From Streptomyces griseofuscus (GTDB taxonomy: Bacteria > Actinomycetota > Actinomycetes > Streptomycetales > Streptomycetaceae), in NCBI RefSeq assembly GCF_014673495.1, contig NZ_CP051006.1, positions 6,909,501 through 6,973,500 of the forward strand: a stretch of DNA of 64,000 nt. Direction: 5' to 3'. The notes under the pieces are model-generated. The model searched no databases and was not told where the DNA came from. It was given only the letters and a program-made list of their open reading frames with translations. The position numbers and the translations under genes were made by a program. The first letter of the stretch is position 1. Each line of letters opens with the position of its first letter. Of the stretch, positions 8,681 to 16,518 are shown piece by piece.

Positions 8681-8723
8681 GTCTACCTGACCCCGAACCC
8701 CCTCCGTGACCGGTGAGGTAGAC
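8681..8723 (+). promoter_or_regulatory. inverted repeat covering the davA ribosome-binding site
   Basis: GTCTACCT (8681-8688) is exactly complementary to AGGTAGAC (8716-8723). The right arm includes the GAGG-type ribosome-binding sequence, three bases before the ATG at 8726. The 27-base spacer could fold out as a loop that masks translation initiation, or the arms could be a protein operator. Confidence 0.4.
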
Positions 8724-8725
8724 GC

Positions 8726-9514
8726 ATGCGCACCGCCCTGCTCCAGAGCTCCGGCCACCCCGGCTCCGTCGCCGAGAACCTCCGGGTTCTGGACGAGGCC
8801 GCGGGCCGGGCCGCCGCCGCGGGCGCCGCGCTGCTGACCGCGCCCGAGATGTTCCTCACCGGCTACGCGATCGGCGATGAGATCGGCCGCCTCGCCGAGC
8901 CCGCCGACGGCGCCTCGGCCGCCGCGATCGCCGGGATCGCCGCCCGGCACGGCCTCGCCGTCGCCTACGGCTACCCCGAGCGCGACGGCGACACCGTCCA
9001 CAACTCCGCCCAGCTGATCTCCGCCGACGGCACCCGGCTCGCGAACTACCGCAAGACCCACCTCTTCGGCTGCTTCGAGCGCGACCACTTCACCCCGGGC
9101 GACCACCAGGTCGTACAGGCCGAGCTGAACGGCCTCACCGTCGGCCTGCTGATCTGCTACGACGTCGAGTTCCCGGAGAACGTCCGGGCCCACGCCCTCG
9201 CCGGCACCGACCTGCTGCTGGTCCCGACCGCGCAGATGCACCCGTACCAGTTCGTCGCCGAGTCGATGATCCCGGTGCGCGCCTTCGAGAACCAGATGTA
9301 CGTCGCGTACGTCAACCGGGTCGGCCAGGAAGGGGAGTTCGAGTTCGTCGGCCTCTCCGTGCTCGCCGGACCCGACGGCGTCCCGCGGACCCGTGCGGGC
9401 CGCGCCGAGCAGCTGGTGTTCGCCGACGCCGACCCGGCCTTCCTCGCCGCCTCCCGCGCGGCCAACCCCTACCTGAAGGACCGTCGACCGGGCCTGTACG
9501 GCTCCCTGAGCTGA
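8726..9514 (+). CDS. davA: nitrilase-superfamily amidase, 5-aminovaleramidase (DavA)-like
   Basis: A 262-residue cytoplasmic carbon-nitrogen hydrolase. The catalytic triad is complete: Glu41 in PEMFLTGY, Lys110 in YRKTHLFG and Cys144 in LICYDVEFPEN. Length and motifs closely match recalled Pseudomonas DavA, which converts 5-aminovaleramide to 5-aminovalerate. The next gene on the same strand is a DavB-like lysine 2-monooxygenase, the enzyme that makes that amide, which makes the specific call likely. The 64-base gap fits one operon. The later steps (davT, davD) are not in this window. An amidase acting on another 2-monooxygenase product, such as indole-3-acetamide, is the main alternative. 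Confidence 0.82.
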   Translation: MRTALLQSSGHPGSVAENLRVLDEAAGRAAAAGAALLTAPEMFLTGYAIGDEIGRLAEPADGASAAAIAGIAARHGLAVAYGYPERDGDTVHNSAQLISADGTRLANYRKTHLFGCFERDHFTPGDHQVVQAELNGLTVGLLICYDVEFPENVRAHALAGTDLLLVPTAQMHPYQFVAESMIPVRAFENQMYVAYVNRVGQEGEFEFVGLSVLAGPDGVPRTRAGRAEQLVFADADPAFLAASRAANPYLKDRRPGLYGSLS

Positions 9515-9578
9515 CCCGCCGCCCCCTCGACCCGCTCTTCACCTCTCTCAGTTCTTTCGCGCAAGGAGTCCGTACCCC

Positions 9579-11291
9579 ATGACGTCCACGGTGCCCAACG
9601 CCGTCGAGCACACCGACGGGCAGCAGCCGCCGATCACCATGTTCGGCCCGGACTTCCCCTACGCCTACGACGACTACCTCGCCCACCCGGCGGGCATCGG
9701 CCAGATCCCGGCGACCGAGCACGGCACCGAGGTCGCCGTCATCGGCGGTGGTCTCTCCGGTGTCATCGCCGCCTACGAGCTGATGAAGATGGGCCTCAAG
9801 CCCGTCGTCTACGAGGCCGACCAGCTCGGCGGCCGACTGCGCACCGTCGGCTTCGAGGGCTGCGACGAGGAGCTGAACTGCGAGCTGGGCGCGATGCGCT
9901 TCCCGCCCTCCTCCACCGCCCTCCAGCACTACATCGACCTGGTCGGCCTCACCACCCGGCCCTTCCCCAACCCGCTGGCCGAGGCGACTCCGTCGACCGT
10001 CGTGGACCTCAAGGGCGAGTCGCACTACGCCGTCACCGTGGACGACCTGCCCCAGGTGTACCGGGAAGTCGCCGAGGCCTGGAACAAGTGCCTCGAGGAG
10101 GGTGCCGACTTCTCCGACATGAACCGCGCGATGCGCGAGCGGGACGTGCCGCGCATCCGCGAGATCTGGGCGAAGCTGGTCGAGAAGCTCGACAACCAGA
10201 CCTTCTACGGCTTCCTGTGCGACTCCGAGGCCTTCAAGTCCTTCCGGCACCGCGAGATCTTCGGCCAGGTCGGCTTCGGCACCGGCGGCTGGGACACCGA
10301 CTTCCCCAACTCCATCCTGGAGATCCTGCGCGTCGTCTACACCGAGGCCGACGACCACCACCGCGGCATCGTCGGCGGCTCCCAGCAGCTGCCGCTGCGC
10401 CTGTGGGAGCGCGAGCCCGCGAAGATCGTGCACTGGCCGTACGGCACCTCGCTCGCCTCCCTGCATCCGAACGGCGAGCCCCGCCCGGCCGTGACCCGGC
10501 TGCACCGCACCGCGGGCAACCAGATCACCGTGACCGACGCGAACGGCGACATCCGTACGTACCAGGCGGCGATCTTCACCGCCCAGTCCTGGATGCTGCT
10601 GTCCAAGATCGCCTGCGACGACTCGCTGTTCCCGATCGACCACTGGACGGCGATCGAGCGCACCCACTACATGGAGTCCAGCAAGCTCTTCGTCCCCGTC
10701 GACCGGCCGTTCTGGCTGGACAAGGCCGTCGACGACAGGGGAAATCCGACGGGGCGCGACGTCATGTCGATGACCCTCACCGACCGTATGACGCGCGGTA
10801 CGTACCTCCTGGACGACGGCCCCGACAAGCCGGCCGTCATCTGCCTGTCGTACACCTGGTGCGACGACAGCCTGAAGTGGCTGCCGCTGTCCGCGAACGA
10901 GCGGATGGAGGTCATGCTGAAGTCGCTCGGCGAGATCTACCCGAAGGTCGACATCAGGAAGCACATCATCGGCAACCCGGTGACCGTCTCCTGGGAGAAC
11001 GAGCCCTACTTCATGGGCGCGTTCAAGGCCAACCTGCCCGGCCACTACCGCTACCAGCGGCGCCTGTTCACGCACTTCATGCAGGACCGGCTGCCCGCCG
11101 ACAAGCGGGGCATCTTCCTCGCCGGCGACGACATCTCCTGGACGGCCGGCTGGGCCGAGGGCGCCGTCCAGACCGCGCTGAACGCGGTCTGGGGCGTCAT
11201 GCACCACTTCGGCGGCGAGACCGACGCGACCAACCCCGGCCCGGGCGACGTCTTCGACGAGATCGCGCCCGTGGAGCTGCCGGAGGACTGA
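9579..11291 (+). CDS. davB: flavin amino-acid 2-monooxygenase, lysine 2-monooxygenase (DavB)-like
   Basis: A 570-residue FAD enzyme of the monoamine-oxidase fold. The N-terminal dinucleotide motif GGGLSG lies at about 56-61, and the second FAD contact is the C-terminal GIFLAGDDISWTAGWAEGA. Segments such as FGPDFPYAYDDYLAHPAG, QVGFGTGGWDTDFPNS and HFMQDRLPADKRGIF match recalled Pseudomonas DavB closely over the full length. DavB oxidatively decarboxylates L-lysine to 5-aminovaleramide, the substrate of the upstream amidase. It is preceded by an AAGGAG ribosome-binding site. Tryptophan 2-monooxygenase is a related alternative, but the DavA-like neighbour argues for lysine. Confidence 0.85.
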   Translation: MTSTVPNAVEHTDGQQPPITMFGPDFPYAYDDYLAHPAGIGQIPATEHGTEVAVIGGGLSGVIAAYELMKMGLKPVVYEADQLGGRLRTVGFEGCDEELNCELGAMRFPPSSTALQHYIDLVGLTTRPFPNPLAEATPSTVVDLKGESHYAVTVDDLPQVYREVAEAWNKCLEEGADFSDMNRAMRERDVPRIREIWAKLVEKLDNQTFYGFLCDSEAFKSFRHREIFGQVGFGTGGWDTDFPNSILEILRVVYTEADDHHRGIVGGSQQLPLRLWEREPAKIVHWPYGTSLASLHPNGEPRPAVTRLHRTAGNQITVTDANGDIRTYQAAIFTAQSWMLLSKIACDDSLFPIDHWTAIERTHYMESSKLFVPVDRPFWLDKAVDDRGNPTGRDVMSMTLTDRMTRGTYLLDDGPDKPAVICLSYTWCDDSLKWLPLSANERMEVMLKSLGEIYPKVDIRKHIIGNPVTVSWENEPYFMGAFKANLPGHYRYQRRLFTHFMQDRLPADKRGIFLAGDDISWTAGWAEGAVQTALNAVWGVMHHFGGETDATNPGPGDVFDEIAPVELPED

Positions 11292-11335
11292 CCGGGCACC
11301 GGCCCGGGGGGCAGTGCGGCGGGGGCGCGGGCCGG

Positions 11336-12265
11336 TCAGACCCCGGCCGCCCGCGCCTTCTCGAACACCTCGGCGGCGACGTCCGTCAGCTCCGCCGCGT
11401 CCCGCGCGGTGCCCTGGAGGTCGAGCAGGATCTCCTCCAGACCGATCTCCGCGTACTCCTCCAGGTCCCGCACGATCTGGTCGACGCCGCCCTGGAAGGG
11501 CCGGCGGCCGGAGCCCTCGTACCCCGCGCGCCGGAACTCGGCGTTCACCCGCAGCACCGTACGGATCGGCTCCGTACGGCCCCGCTCCTCGGCCAGTTCG
11601 CGCAGCTGCCGCCACTGGTCGGCGACCCGTGTGCCGCCCATGGCCACCGGCAGCCAGCCGTCGGCCCTGTCGACCAGGCGCCGCCAGGAGCGCCGGTTGC
11701 CCGCGGCCAGCAGGATCGGGATCGGGCGCGCGGGCTTGGGTCCGACGACGGCCGGGGCGATCTTCGTCAGGGGGCCGTCATGGGCGACCGGATCGGGGCC
11801 CCACACCGCGCGGCACACGTCGATGATCTCGTCCAGCACCGCGCCGCGCTCCTCGAAGGGCCGGACGCCCGCGGCCGCGTACTCGTCCAGGGACCAGCCG
11901 GTGCCGAGGCCCGCCAGCACCCGGCCGCCGCTCGCCGCGTCGAGCGAGGCCAGCGCCCTGGCCAGCTGGAACGGCAGATGCAGCGGCGCCACCAGCACAC
12001 TGGTGCCCAGCTCCGCGCGCTCGGTGGCCGCCGCGGCCAGGGTGAGGGTGACCAGCGGTTCCGCCACCGACCGGTACTGGTCGGGCCAGGGCAGGCCGTC
12101 GATGCCGTACAGCCCCTGGGTGGCGGGCTCCGGGAACAGGGCCCGTTCGAAGACCCACAGGCTGTCGTAGCCGATGTCCTCGGCGGCGCGGGCCACCGCC
12201 GGGACGTCCTCGCCGATCGAGTACTGCCGCATCTGGGGAAGACCGAGACCGAGCCGGGTCGTCAT
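11336..12265 (-). CDS. LLM-class F420/flavin-dependent oxidoreductase
   Basis: A 309-residue luciferase-like monooxygenase-fold protein, probably F420-dependent by family. The N-terminus TTRLGLGLPQMRQYS and the conserved blocks AEDIGYDSLWVFER, LVTLTLAAAATERAELGTSVL and GRVLAGLGTGWSLDEYAAAG are typical. The start at 12265 begins at the first strand, with possible upstream starts rejected as unconserved. It is convergent with davB, leaving 44 bases between stops. Substrate unknown. Confidence 0.85.
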   Translation of the reverse strand: MTTRLGLGLPQMRQYSIGEDVPAVARAAEDIGYDSLWVFERALFPEPATQGLYGIDGLPWPDQYRSVAEPLVTLTLAAAATERAELGTSVLVAPLHLPFQLARALASLDAASGGRVLAGLGTGWSLDEYAAAGVRPFEERGAVLDEIIDVCRAVWGPDPVAHDGPLTKIAPAVVGPKPARPIPILLAAGNRRSWRRLVDRADGWLPVAMGGTRVADQWRQLRELAEERGRTEPIRTVLRVNAEFRRAGYEGSGRRPFQGGVDQIVRDLEEYAEIGLEEILLDLQGTARDAAELTDVAAEVFEKARAAGV

Positions 12266-12326
12266 GCCAACGCTCCTTCGCCATCGGGTTCTTTGCCGAG
12301 CAGGGGGTTTCACGCACGCGCGATTT

Positions 12327-13031
12327 TCAGCACGCGAGCGGCGTCAGCAGCAGCCTGCCCGCGAACCCCACCGCCGCGTCCAGCCGTGCGGCGAACTCCT
12401 CGGCGATGTCCGGGCTGTGCCGCAGCGCCCACAGGGCCCGGGCCGCCCCCCAGGCCGCGTCCCGGGCGCGCTCCAGGCTCCAGGCGCCCAGGAGATGGGT
12501 GAGCGGATCGGCGAGCTGGAGGAGGTCGGGGCCGGGCATCAGCTCCTCGCGGACCTGTTCCTCCAGGGCGGTGAGGATCTCGCCGACATGGTCGAACTCG
12601 TCGGCCAGATCGGCGGGTTCGCAGCCGACCGTGCGGCAGGCGTCCACCACGGCGAGGGCCAGGTCGTGCCCGATGTGCGCGTTGACACCGGCCAGCGCGA
12701 ACTGGAGCGGCCGTACGTGCGGATGGTGGCGCAGCTGGAACAGCGGCCGCCAGCAGGCGGGCGGTCTCAGGCCGGCCTCGGCGGCGTCGATCGAGGCGAG
12801 GTACCGCTCGGCGAAGCGCACGTCCAGCGCCGCGGCCGCCCGGGGATCGGGGAACTCCCCGGCGCCCAGGCGGCGGTCGAGGTCCTCGGTGACGGTGAGG
12901 TACACGCGGTTGAAGACGGCGACGCCGTCCCGCTCGGGCAGGACGGCGGCCAGTGCCCGCATCCGGGAGACCACGGCGCCGACGGCGCCGGTGGTGCCGG
13001 CGGGGCCGATGACGGGGGACGACTGCGACAT
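12327..13031 (-). CDS. DUF5995 family protein
   Basis: A 234-residue, helix-rich soluble protein with no signal peptide. The conserved block HPHVRPLQFALAGVNAHIGHDLALAV, preceded by VFNRVYLTVTEDL, is characteristic of DUF5995, a family common in actinobacteria and of unknown function. The repeated histidines (HHPH, HIGHD) could bind a metal, but this is inference. It lies 61 bases upstream of, and on the same strand as, the oxidoreductase gene, so they may be co-transcribed. Confidence 0.75.
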   Translation of the reverse strand: MSQSSPVIGPAGTTGAVGAVVSRMRALAAVLPERDGVAVFNRVYLTVTEDLDRRLGAGEFPDPRAAAALDVRFAERYLASIDAAEAGLRPPACWRPLFQLRHHPHVRPLQFALAGVNAHIGHDLALAVVDACRTVGCEPADLADEFDHVGEILTALEEQVREELMPGPDLLQLADPLTHLLGAWSLERARDAAWGAARALWALRHSPDIAEEFAARLDAAVGFAGRLLLTPLAC

Positions 13032-13107
13032 GGAGGAAGGGTCGCAGCCCGGGCCCGGCCGAGGTGCCGACCGGCCCGGTGCGTCGCCGGAACGGGGGAA
13101 CGGGTCC

Positions 13108-14493
13108 TTACGAGTCCGGGGAGTTCGGGTCGTAGCTGGAGGTGCCCTCGTCCAGCAGCGGCGCCTGCTGCTTGAGGTGGGCCGGGGCGAAGGCGCGCAG
13201 CGCGTGGTAGCCGGTGATGACGACCAGGGTGCCCAGCGCGATACCGCTGAGCGAGAAGTTGCTGGTGAACTTCATGCTGACGTTGCCCACGCCGATGATG
13301 ATGCCCGCGGCGGCCGGCACCAGGTTCAGCGGGTTGCGCAGGTCCACCTTGGCGTTGAGCCAGATCTGCGCGCCGAGCAGGCCGATCATGCCGTACAGGA
13401 TGACCGTGATGCCGCCGAGCACACCGCCCGGGATGGCGGCCACGATCGCGCCGAACTTCGGGCACAGGCCGAACAGCAGGGCGAAGCAGGCGGCCGCCCA
13501 GTACGCGGCGGTGGAGTAGACGCGGGTCGCGGCCATCACACCGATGTTCTCGGAGTAAGTGGTGTTCGGGGGGCCGCCCACCGCGGTGGACAGGACGGAG
13601 GCGACGCCGTCGGCCGAGATCGCCGTGCCCAGCTTGTCGTCCAGCGGGTCGCCGGTCATCTCGCCGACCGCCTTGACATGACCCGCGTTCTCCGCGACCA
13701 GCGCGATGACGACCGGCAGCGCGACCAGGATCGCCGACCACTGGAAGGACGGGCCGTGGAAGTGCGGCAGACCGATCCAGTCGGCCTTGGACACGCCCGA
13801 GAGGTCCAGGCGCCAGTGGTCGGTCAGCCTGCCGTCGCCGCCCACGGAGTGGATCTTGCCGAAGACCCGGTCGAAGACCCAGGAGATGCCGTAGCCGAAG
13901 ATCAGCCCGAGGAAGATCGCGATCCGGGACCAGAAGCCGCGCAGACAGACCACCGCGAGCCCGGTGAACAGCATCACCAGCAGCGCCGTCCACTGGTCCT
14001 GCGGCCAGTAGGTGGAGGCGGTCACCGGGGCCAGGTTGAAGCCGATCAGCATCACGACCGCGCCGGTCACGATGGGCGGCATGGCCGCGTGGATGATCCG
14101 CGCCCCGAACCTCTGCACCGCGAGGCCCACCAGGAACAGCACCACACCGACGGCGAGGGTCGCGCCGGTCACCGTGGCGCTCGTACCGCCCTGCGCGCGG
14201 ATGACGGCGGCCACGCCCACGAAGGACAGCGAGCAGCCGAGGTAGCTGGGCACCCGGCCGCGGGTGGCGAGCAGGAAGATGACCGTGGCGACGCCGGACA
14301 TCATGATCGCCAGGTTGGGGTCCAGGCCCATCAGTACCGGCGCCACGAAGGAGGCGCCGAACATCGCGACCACGTGCTGGGCGCCGAGGCCCACCGTCCG
14401 GGGCCAGGAGAGCCGTTCGTCGGGCCGTACCACTGCTCCGGGCGCGGGCGTCTTCCCGTCACCGTGCAGTTTCCAGCGCACGCCGAGGTCCAT
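13108..14493 (-). CDS. uracil-xanthine permease (NCS2 family)
   Basis: A 461-residue nucleobase:cation symporter of the UraA/PbuX (NAT/NCS2) family with about 14 membrane segments. The N-terminus reaches VGLGAQHVVAMFGASFVAPVLMG, the usual first re-entrant region. The signature area AENAGHVKAVGEMTGDP and the block AVGGPPNTTYSENIG are well conserved, including the glutamates that bind the base in UraA. The ATG at 14493 was chosen because upstream codons are low-complexity and unconserved. It probably imports uracil for salvage. A DUF5995 gene follows on the same strand after 76 bases. Confidence 0.92.
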   Translation of the reverse strand: MDLGVRWKLHGDGKTPAPGAVVRPDERLSWPRTVGLGAQHVVAMFGASFVAPVLMGLDPNLAIMMSGVATVIFLLATRGRVPSYLGCSLSFVGVAAVIRAQGGTSATVTGATLAVGVVLFLVGLAVQRFGARIIHAAMPPIVTGAVVMLIGFNLAPVTASTYWPQDQWTALLVMLFTGLAVVCLRGFWSRIAIFLGLIFGYGISWVFDRVFGKIHSVGGDGRLTDHWRLDLSGVSKADWIGLPHFHGPSFQWSAILVALPVVIALVAENAGHVKAVGEMTGDPLDDKLGTAISADGVASVLSTAVGGPPNTTYSENIGVMAATRVYSTAAYWAAACFALLFGLCPKFGAIVAAIPGGVLGGITVILYGMIGLLGAQIWLNAKVDLRNPLNLVPAAAGIIIGVGNVSMKFTSNFSLSGIALGTLVVITGYHALRAFAPAHLKQQAPLLDEGTSSYDPNSPDS

Positions 14494-14678
14494 GGTGGGG
14501 TTTCGCTTTCTGTGGTGCGTCGTTGCGTCCTCGTGTCCGGGCAGCCCGGAGGGCCGGGGGACAGGGGGGTGTCCGCACCATTGTCGCTGGTCGTCGGCGC
14601 GGTCCGCGCACACCGTCCGCGCGGGGGCGTGCCGGGGGCGTGCGCCGGGGGTGTGCCCGGGGTGTCCCGGAGTGCGTG

Positions 14679-14694
14679 CTGAGCGGTCGCTTAG
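14679..14694 (+). promoter_or_regulatory. palindromic operator candidate upstream of the thioesterase gene
   Basis: CTGAGCGGTCGCTTAG is a 16-bp palindrome with one mismatched pair. It is followed by TATGG, so it may overlap a -10 region. The core TGAGCGGTCG recurs at 36074 upstream of the acyl-CoA dehydrogenase gene. A TetR-family regulator of acyl-CoA genes is a plausible reader (inference). Confidence 0.45.
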
Positions 14695-14752
14695 TATGGA
14701 TGACCGTACGTCCCGGGGGCCACCCCCGACCGCCTTGTCCAGGAGCCCCGCC

Positions 14753-15211
14753 GTGACCGTCGAAGCCCCCTCCGCCCCCGCCGTCTCGTACGGCCGGCTG
14801 ATCCCCGTCACCGTCCACTTCGACGACCTCGACGCGCTCGGCCTGCTGCACAACGCCCGCTATCCGCTGCTGGTCGAGCGCGCCTGGACCGAGCTGTGGC
14901 ACGAGCACGGCATCCGCTTCGACGGCGACTGGGTGGCGGCCGGGGACGCCTGCAACGCGGTGCGCGAACTGCGCATCGGCTACGAGGCCCCGGTCACCAG
15001 CCCCGGCCGCTACGCCGTGCACCTGTGGCTGGAGCGGCTCGGCACCACCGGGCTGACCTACGGCTTCCGGTTCTGCTCGGCGGACGGCGCCGAGACCTAC
15101 GCCCGGGGCACCCGGGTGCTGGTGCGGCTGGACGCGACCACCCTGCGCCCGGCGCCGTGGAGCGACGGCTTCAGGGCCGTGGCCCGGGAACTGCTGCGGC
15201 CCGCGGACTGA
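14753..15211 (+). CDS. acyl-CoA thioesterase, 4HBT hotdog fold
   Basis: A 152-residue single hotdog-domain protein. The motif VHFDDLDALGLLHNARYPLLVERAW contains the aspartate and the His-Asn pair of the 4-hydroxybenzoyl-CoA thioesterase family, which hydrolyses acyl-CoA thioesters. GTG 14753 is preceded by AGGAG at 14741, and earlier in-frame codons are unconserved. Its end overlaps the end of the convergent MFS gene by 41 bases. A palindrome shared with the acyl-CoA dehydrogenase promoter lies 60 bases upstream, which supports a role in acyl-CoA metabolism. Confidence 0.85.
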   Translation: MTVEAPSAPAVSYGRLIPVTVHFDDLDALGLLHNARYPLLVERAWTELWHEHGIRFDGDWVAAGDACNAVRELRIGYEAPVTSPGRYAVHLWLERLGTTGLTYGFRFCSADGAETYARGTRVLVRLDATTLRPAPWSDGFRAVARELLRPAD

Positions 15212-16373
15212 CCTCCCGCTCGGCGCCGCGCTCGGCGGAGCGCAGCACGCCCGCGCACACCGCGAGCCCGCACGCGAGCGCCGTCACCACACCGAACGAG
15301 ACCACCAGGCTGGTCGCCTGCGCCACTCCGCCGATCAGACTGGGCGCGATCAGCCCCGAGGTGTAGGTGATGGTCGCCACGCCGGCGATGGCCTGGCTGG
15401 GGTTCGGCCCGGCGTGCCCTGCGGCGGCGAAGCACAGCGGTACGACGACCGCGATACCGAGCCCCATCAGGGCGAAGCCGCCCATCGCCACCGCGGGCTG
15501 CCCGGCGAGGACGACCAGCAGACCGCCGAGGACGGCCAGCACGCCGCCGGCCCGGACCGTGCGGACCGCGCCGAACCGGTTCACCACCGCGTCCCCGACG
15601 ATCCGGGCCACGGCCATCGTCAGCATGAAGGCGGTGGTCGAGGCCGCCGCGAGACCGGCCGAGCTGTCCAGCCGGTCCCGCAGGAACACCGCCGACCAGT
15701 CGAGGCTCGCGCCCTCCGCGAACACCGCGCAGAAGCCGACCATGCCGATCAGCAGCGCGGAGCGGGGCGGCAGCGCGAACCGGGGCGGGGGCTCCTCGTC
15801 CGCGGCGGGCTGTATGTCCAGCACCCAGGTGCAGGAGAGCACACCGAGCACGGTCAGGACGGCCGCGGCCAGCAGGAAGTGGATGCGCGCGTCGGCGCCG
15901 AGATGGGCGGCGAGGGTGCCGGCGGCCGAGCCGACCAGGGCGCCCGCGCTCCACATCCCGTGCAGGCCGGACATCACCGACCTGCCGAGCCGCCGTTCCA
16001 CCTCGACGCCGAGCGCGTTCATCGCCACGTCCGCCATGCCCGCGCAGGCGCCGTAGGTGAACATCGCGAGGCACAGGGCGGGCAGGTTCGGCGCGAGGGA
16101 CGGCAGGACGAGGGACAGCGTCCACAGGGCGATCAGCCCGCGCAGGGCGTTACGGCTGCCGAAGCGATGGCTGATCCGGCCCGCGAGCGGCATCGCGCAG
16201 GAGGCGCCGAGCGCGGTGAAGGCGAGCGCGAAGCCCAGCCGGCCCGCGCCGAGCGAGGCATGGTCCTGGATCCAGGGCACCCGGGTCGCGAAGGAGCCGG
16301 TCACGGCGCCATGGACGGCGAACACGGCCGCGACGGCGTACCGCGCGCGGCGCACCCCGCTCATGTCCTCCAT
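15171..16373 (-). CDS. MFS transporter
   Basis: A 400-residue major-facilitator protein with about 12 hydrophobic segments. The loop-2 motif appears as GRISHRFGSRNALRG, and the N-terminus has the RVPWIQ segment common in FucP/YbjJ-like sugar or drug transporters. It is divergent from a ROK regulator, and the 145-base intergenic region holds a perfect inverted repeat (16410-16432). ROK regulators usually respond to sugars or their derivatives, so a carbohydrate-related substrate is the best guess. The 3' end overlaps the thioesterase gene. Confidence 0.88.
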   Translation of the reverse strand: MEDMSGVRRARYAVAAVFAVHGAVTGSFATRVPWIQDHASLGAGRLGFALAFTALGASCAMPLAGRISHRFGSRNALRGLIALWTLSLVLPSLAPNLPALCLAMFTYGACAGMADVAMNALGVEVERRLGRSVMSGLHGMWSAGALVGSAAGTLAAHLGADARIHFLLAAAVLTVLGVLSCTWVLDIQPAADEEPPPRFALPPRSALLIGMVGFCAVFAEGASLDWSAVFLRDRLDSSAGLAAASTTAFMLTMAVARIVGDAVVNRFGAVRTVRAGGVLAVLGGLLVVLAGQPAVAMGGFALMGLGIAVVVPLCFAAAGHAGPNPSQAIAGVATITYTSGLIAPSLIGGVAQATSLVVSFGVVTALACGLAVCAGVLRSAERGAEREVSPRAAAVPGPRP

Positions 16374-16409
16374 GTCTGCTCTCCTCCCCGTCGATCGGTG
16401 CGCCGTAAA

Positions 16410-16432
16410 CTATCAGGGACCCTGCCTGATAG
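16410..16432. promoter_or_regulatory. operator candidate between MFS and ROK genes
   Basis: CTATCAGG (16410-16417) and its exact complement CCTGATAG (16425-16432) are separated by seven bases. The site lies 36 bases upstream of the MFS start and 86 bases upstream of the ROK start. It is the only strong dyad in this divergent region and is AT-rich for this genome, as expected of a repressor site overlapping a promoter. Confidence 0.55.
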
Positions 16433-16518
16433 ATAGCGCTTATCGCGCCGCGATGCGGACCGGGCGGGCGTGCCGGGCCCGACCGGTCCCGGCGCGCCGT
16501 TGTGGAAGGATCCCCGCC

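Noticed and set aside
9312..11615. 767-codon minus-strand frame opposite davB
   Set aside because: It mirrors a clearly recognised flavoenzyme and has no ribosome-binding site or domain.
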